Below, one piece after another: positions 60,844 through 64,000 of a stretch of 64,000 nucleotides of DNA. Positions within the stretch are counted from its first letter, which is position 1, and each line of letters opens with the position of its first letter. Made by a program: the position numbers and the translations under genes. Under the pieces are notes generated by a model, which saw only the letters and a list, made by a program, of their open reading frames with translations, searched no databases and had not been told where the DNA came from. The stretch comes from JAJPIG01 sp035504735 (GTDB lineage: Bacteria; Desulfobacterota; Binatia; Binatales; Binataceae), in the NCBI GenBank assembly GCA_035504735.1, contig DATJRJ010000256.1, positions 61,142 through 125,141 of the forward strand. The letters are read 5' to 3'.

Positions 60844-63045
60844 TTACGGTACGGTGAACCACATCGTGGCGAGCGGCGGCAGCGTCAGATTGAGCGAATG
60901 CGGGAGGCCGTGCCATGGGATCGGCTCAGCCGCGAGCGCGCCGCCATTGCCGACGTCGCTGCCTGCATAGAACGTCGAATCGGTATTCAGAATCTCGTGG
61001 TAGACCCCTTCGGCCGGCGCGCCGACGCGATAATTGCGCCGCACCACCGGCGCGAAGTTGCAGACGCACAGAAGGCGGCGGCCGCTTTGGGGCGCGATGC
61101 GCAAAAAGGCGATCACATTCTCATCGGCATTGTGCAGGTCGACCCACTGAAAACCGGCCGGCTCGGGATCGCCCTCCCAGAGCGCCGGCTCTTCACGATA
61201 AAGCCGATTCAGATCGCGCACCAGAAGCTGCAAGCCCCGATGCTCCTCGTACTGGCATAGATGCCAGTCGAGGCTCTCCCCGTGATACCATTCGCGCCAC
61301 TGCCCGAACTCGGAACCCATGAAGAGCAGTTTCTTGCCCGGATGCGCCCACATATAACCGTAAAGCGAGCGCAGGTTGGCGAACTGCTGCCATCGATCGC
61401 CCGGCATCTTGGAGAGCATCGCGCTCTTGCCGTGCACCACCTCATCGTGCGACAGCGGCAAGATAAAGTTCTCGCTCCAGGCGTAGAGAAAGCCGAAGGT
61501 GAGATCCTGATGATGAAAGCGGCGATGGATCGGATCGAGCGTGAAGTAGCGCAGCGTATCGTGCATCCAGCCCATATCCCATTTGAAGCCGAAGCCGAGT
61601 CCGCCGACGTAGGTCGGGCGGCTGACGGCGCCCCAGGCGGTTGATTCCTCGGCCACCATCGTGGCGCCCGGATTGAGCCGGTAGACGGTCTCGTTGAGCT
61701 GGCGGATGAACTCGACCGCGTCGAGATTCTCGCGCCCGCCGTAGCGATTGGGAATCCAGTCACCGGCGCGCCGCGCGTAATCGAGGTAGAGCATCGAGGC
61801 CACCGCGTCGACCCGCAGGCCGTCGGCGTGATACTCGCCCAGCCAGTTCAGCGCGCTCGCGATCAGGAAGGCGCGGACTTCGCTACGGCCGTAGTTGAAG
61901 ATATAGGTGCCCCAGTCGGGATGCTCGCCCTGGCGCGGATCGAGATGCTCGTAGAGCGCGGTGCCGTCGAAGCGGCCGAGCGAGAAATCGTCCTTGGGAA
62001 AGTGCGCCGGCACCCAATCGAGAATTATGCCGATGCCGCGGTTGTGCAGATGATCGACCAGAAAACGGAAATCGTCAGGACTGCCCCAGCGCGCGGTCGG
62101 CGCAAAATAGCCGCTCACCTGGTAGCCCCACGACGGCGCGAACGGATGCTCCATCACGGGCAATAGCTCGACGTGCGTGAAACCCATGTCGTTAACATAA
62201 TCGGCGAGCATCGGGGCGAGCTCGCGATAAGAAAGCTGGCGCTGGAGGTGGTCGGGGTCGCGCCGCCAAGAGCCGAGATGCACCTCGTAGATCGACATCG
62301 GCGAGCGATAGGGATTGAGGTTCGCGCGGCGCTCGAGCCATTCCTGATCGGTGAAGCGGTAGGCGGGCTGGTAGACCACCGAGCCGGTGCGCGGCGGTTC
62401 TTCCATCGCGGCGGCGTAGGGATCGGTCTTGAGCATCGGCGGACCACCGCCGCGCATCCGCAGCTCGTATTTGTAACAGGCGCCGGGCGCGAGCTCAGGG
62501 ATGAACAGTTCCCAGATTCCCGAGCCGCCGAGCGCACGCATCTGATGGATACGACCGTCCCAATGGTTGAAATCGCCGACCACGCTGACACCCGCTGCAT
62601 TCGGCGCCCACACTGCGAACGCCACGCCGTGCAGGCCCTCGTGTTCGCCCGGATGCGCGCCGAGCTTCTGGTAGGTGCGTTCGTCGCGGCCGGAATTGAT
62701 TAGATAAAGATCGAGCTCGCCGAGCGTGGGTGCGAAAGCATAGGGATCGTGAATGGTGGTGACCCCGCCGCCACCGTAGTGCAACTCGAGACGATAGCCG
62801 AGGCGAGTGCGATCGCGGACCAGCGTCTCGAAGAGGCCGTCGCGCAAAAGCCGCTCCATCGGTTGAGGCGAGCCGTCGTCGGGAAGCAGGACAATTTCGT
62901 CGGCATCGGGACGCAGAGCCCTCACGATCACGCCATGATCGAACGGATGGGGTCCGAGAATGGCGTGCGGATTCGTCTCGCGAAGTTCAAGTAGCGCTTT
63001 AGCTTCGACCGCCTGCATACCGCTAAATCCCGTATTATCCTGCAT
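60844..63045 (-). CDS. glgB: 1,4-alpha-glucan branching enzyme
   Basis: Introduces alpha-1,6 branches into glycogen. The 733-residue GH13 protein has the N-terminal CBM48-type domains (VWAPNAAGVSVVGDFNHWDGR), and then the catalytic barrel with DWVPAHFPKDDF, the nucleophile Asp in DGLRVDAVASMLYLDY, the acid Glu in VAEEST and the transition-state Asp in LSHDEVVHGK. The ATG has GGAG at seven bases and overlaps the end of the upstream kinase gene by ten bases. An internal ATG at 63018 is possible. Confidence 0.95.
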   Translation of the reverse strand: MQDNTGFSGMQAVEAKALLELRETNPHAILGPHPFDHGVIVRALRPDADEIVLLPDDGSPQPMERLLRDGLFETLVRDRTRLGYRLELHYGGGGVTTIHDPYAFAPTLGELDLYLINSGRDERTYQKLGAHPGEHEGLHGVAFAVWAPNAAGVSVVGDFNHWDGRIHQMRALGGSGIWELFIPELAPGACYKYELRMRGGGPPMLKTDPYAAAMEEPPRTGSVVYQPAYRFTDQEWLERRANLNPYRSPMSIYEVHLGSWRRDPDHLQRQLSYRELAPMLADYVNDMGFTHVELLPVMEHPFAPSWGYQVSGYFAPTARWGSPDDFRFLVDHLHNRGIGIILDWVPAHFPKDDFSLGRFDGTALYEHLDPRQGEHPDWGTYIFNYGRSEVRAFLIASALNWLGEYHADGLRVDAVASMLYLDYARRAGDWIPNRYGGRENLDAVEFIRQLNETVYRLNPGATMVAEESTAWGAVSRPTYVGGLGFGFKWDMGWMHDTLRYFTLDPIHRRFHHQDLTFGFLYAWSENFILPLSHDEVVHGKSAMLSKMPGDRWQQFANLRSLYGYMWAHPGKKLLFMGSEFGQWREWYHGESLDWHLCQYEEHRGLQLLVRDLNRLYREEPALWEGDPEPAGFQWVDLHNADENVIAFLRIAPQSGRRLLCVCNFAPVVRRNYRVGAPAEGVYHEILNTDSTFYAGSDVGNGGALAAEPIPWHGLPHSLNLTLPPLATMWFTVP

Positions 63046-64000
63046 CGCCGGACTCCGTGCCGAGGATCTCTTCGATCCCATGGAGCGGCACTCGTAGCCA
63101 GTCGGGTCGGTTATTCAGTTCGTAGCCGATCTCATAGATTGCCTTCTCCAGCAGCAGCGCGTCGAGGAGGACGCGCAGGTCTTCGCGATCGCTGGGGATG
63201 AACGGCGCATGGCCGGCAACCTTGAGGTAACCGTCGAGATACGCCCATGAGCACCAGGTCTGCCACAGGCGCGCCCAGGGCTCGGTCGCATTGAAATCGT
63301 TAATACCGAGTGCGCCGCTGCGCAGCCGCTCGAACAGCCCAACCAGTGACGCATAATGGAACGAGCGCAGCATCCCGGCGACGTCGCGCAGCGGCGAGCG
63401 CTTGCGGCGGCGATCGTCGAGCGAGCGCGCCGGCTCGCCCTCAAAGTCGATGATCATGAAGTCTTTGCCGGTGTTGAGGACTTGTCCGAGATGCAGATCG
63501 CCATGGCAGCGCGTGCGAATGATATTGAAGCGCCGGCTCATGAATGCCCCGAGGCGTCCGTTGATACGGTCCTGGCTGGCGATCAGACGTTGCAGCGGAA
63601 CGCGCAGCTCCGGCTCAACCGATTCGACACGGCCGCGAACCTGCCGTAGCACCTGGCCCAACAGATTTCGCATCGACTGATAGGTCGAGCGCTGATAGAG
63701 CATCGAGTACGGTTCCGGTGCGAAGGCCGGATCGTCGATGCCGGCGGCGAGCGCCAGGTGCAGTTCCGCGGTGCGCCGGCCCAGCAGCGCGGCCACGCCG
63801 AGATAGGCACCGATCAGGTCGCGAATCGCGCTCGAGGGTTCCTGCTCGGTAATCGTCTCGACCAGCGGCCGATTGGAAAGCGCCAGGTTCACGTCTCTCT
63901 TGGTGACCGCACGCTCGAAATAGCGCGTCAGCTCGCGGCTGGTGTATTCCCACGCGTCGCCCTGATTCGGGACGAAGCCGTGCAGCACCGCCATGGTTTT
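63035..64000 (-). CDS. Maltokinase domain, probably TreS-Mak fusion (5' end outside window)
   Basis: Maltokinase phosphorylates maltose to maltose 1-phosphate for the GlgE glycogen route. The 321 visible residues contain FVPNQGDAWEYT, the kinase catalytic loop RCHGDLHLGQVLNTG and the metal-binding IIDFEGEPAR, followed by RSPLRDVAGMLRSFHYA, all typical of Mak/Pep2. The frame remains open at the window edge, so the protein is longer and may carry trehalose synthase at its N-terminus. glgB follows directly, as in GlgE-pathway operons. Confidence 0.88.
   Translation of the reverse strand, partial: KTMAVLHGFVPNQGDAWEYTSRELTRYFERAVTKRDVNLALSNRPLVETITEQEPSSAIRDLIGAYLGVAALLGRRTAELHLALAAGIDDPAFAPEPYSMLYQRSTYQSMRNLLGQVLRQVRGRVESVEPELRVPLQRLIASQDRINGRLGAFMSRRFNIIRTRCHGDLHLGQVLNTGKDFMIIDFEGEPARSLDDRRRKRSPLRDVAGMLRSFHYASLVGLFERLRSGALGINDFNATEPWARLWQTWCSWAYLDGYLKVAGHAPFIPSDREDLRVLLDALLLEKAIYEIGYELNNRPDWLRVPLHGIEEILGTESGDAG

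Noticed and set aside
1..64000. Mobile elements or CRISPR arrays
   Set aside because: No transposase, integrase, phage gene or regularly spaced repeat was found on reading the gaps and proteins.

Overview
The window looks like a chromosomal segment of a GC-rich, diderm, aerobic-type bacterium. Evidence for this is a type II secretion operon, a complete System I (Ccm) cytochrome c maturation locus, cobalamin-dependent acyl-CoA catabolism, an LLM-class oxidoreductase, a DUF1329 protein and citramalate-dependent isoleucine synthesis. Together these resemble deltaproteobacterial lineages, perhaps Desulfobacterota/Binatota-like; this placement is an inference from gene content only. No insertion sequence, phage gene, CRISPR array or rRNA was seen, and no stretch longer than about 250 bases lacks a gene.

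Left part (1-24 kb). The window opens inside gspL, followed by gspM and gspN and an LLM flavin oxidoreductase. A minus-strand catabolic operon follows (enoyl-CoA hydratase, acyl-CoA dehydrogenase, large and small subunits of a B12-dependent mutase, second acyl-CoA dehydrogenase), with a CoA-transferase gene divergent from it. The mutase carries the isobutyryl-CoA mutase residue pair (Phe/Gln) rather than that of methylmalonyl-CoA mutase. Next come a class II fructose bisphosphatase with an unusual active-site loop, and a threonine block (aminotransferase, hom, thrC) in which an ApgM-like protein sits where a homoserine kinase is needed. Then follow an MFS transporter, an inositol-phosphatase-family gene, a tRNA-Arg(CCG), AmpG, a tandem pair of cupins related to 3-hydroxyanthranilate dioxygenase (one with the iron ligands, one without) with an MFS transporter, and a small orphan Flp-type pilin gene with an AT-rich leader.

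Middle part (24-50 kb). About 26 kb of genes run on the minus strand, often overlapping by four bases (ATGA). In transcription order they are ccmC-ccmD, dnaJ-like, merR-like, tilS, ftsH, folP, cdaA, ybbR-like, glmM, pdxJ, nnr, tsaE, lysC, cimA, cysE, cysteine desulfurase, mnmA, mtaB, rnc, era, der, guaA and gltX. They cover tRNA modification (tilS, tsaE, mnmA, mtaB), GTPases of ribosome assembly, amino-acid synthesis, c-di-AMP synthesis and cell-wall precursor supply.

Right part (50-64 kb). The rest of the ccm locus (ccmE, ccmF, ccmH, a zinc-ribbon CcmI-like gene, ccmA, ccmB) is separated from ccmC-ccmD by a plus-strand DUF1329 gene. CcmE carries Cys instead of the heme-binding His (CxxxY variant). 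yacG, a disulfide-type flavoprotein and an MFS exporter follow. The window ends with an unknown membrane protein, glgB and a truncated maltokinase-type gene, which suggests glycogen synthesis from trehalose/maltose 1-phosphate.
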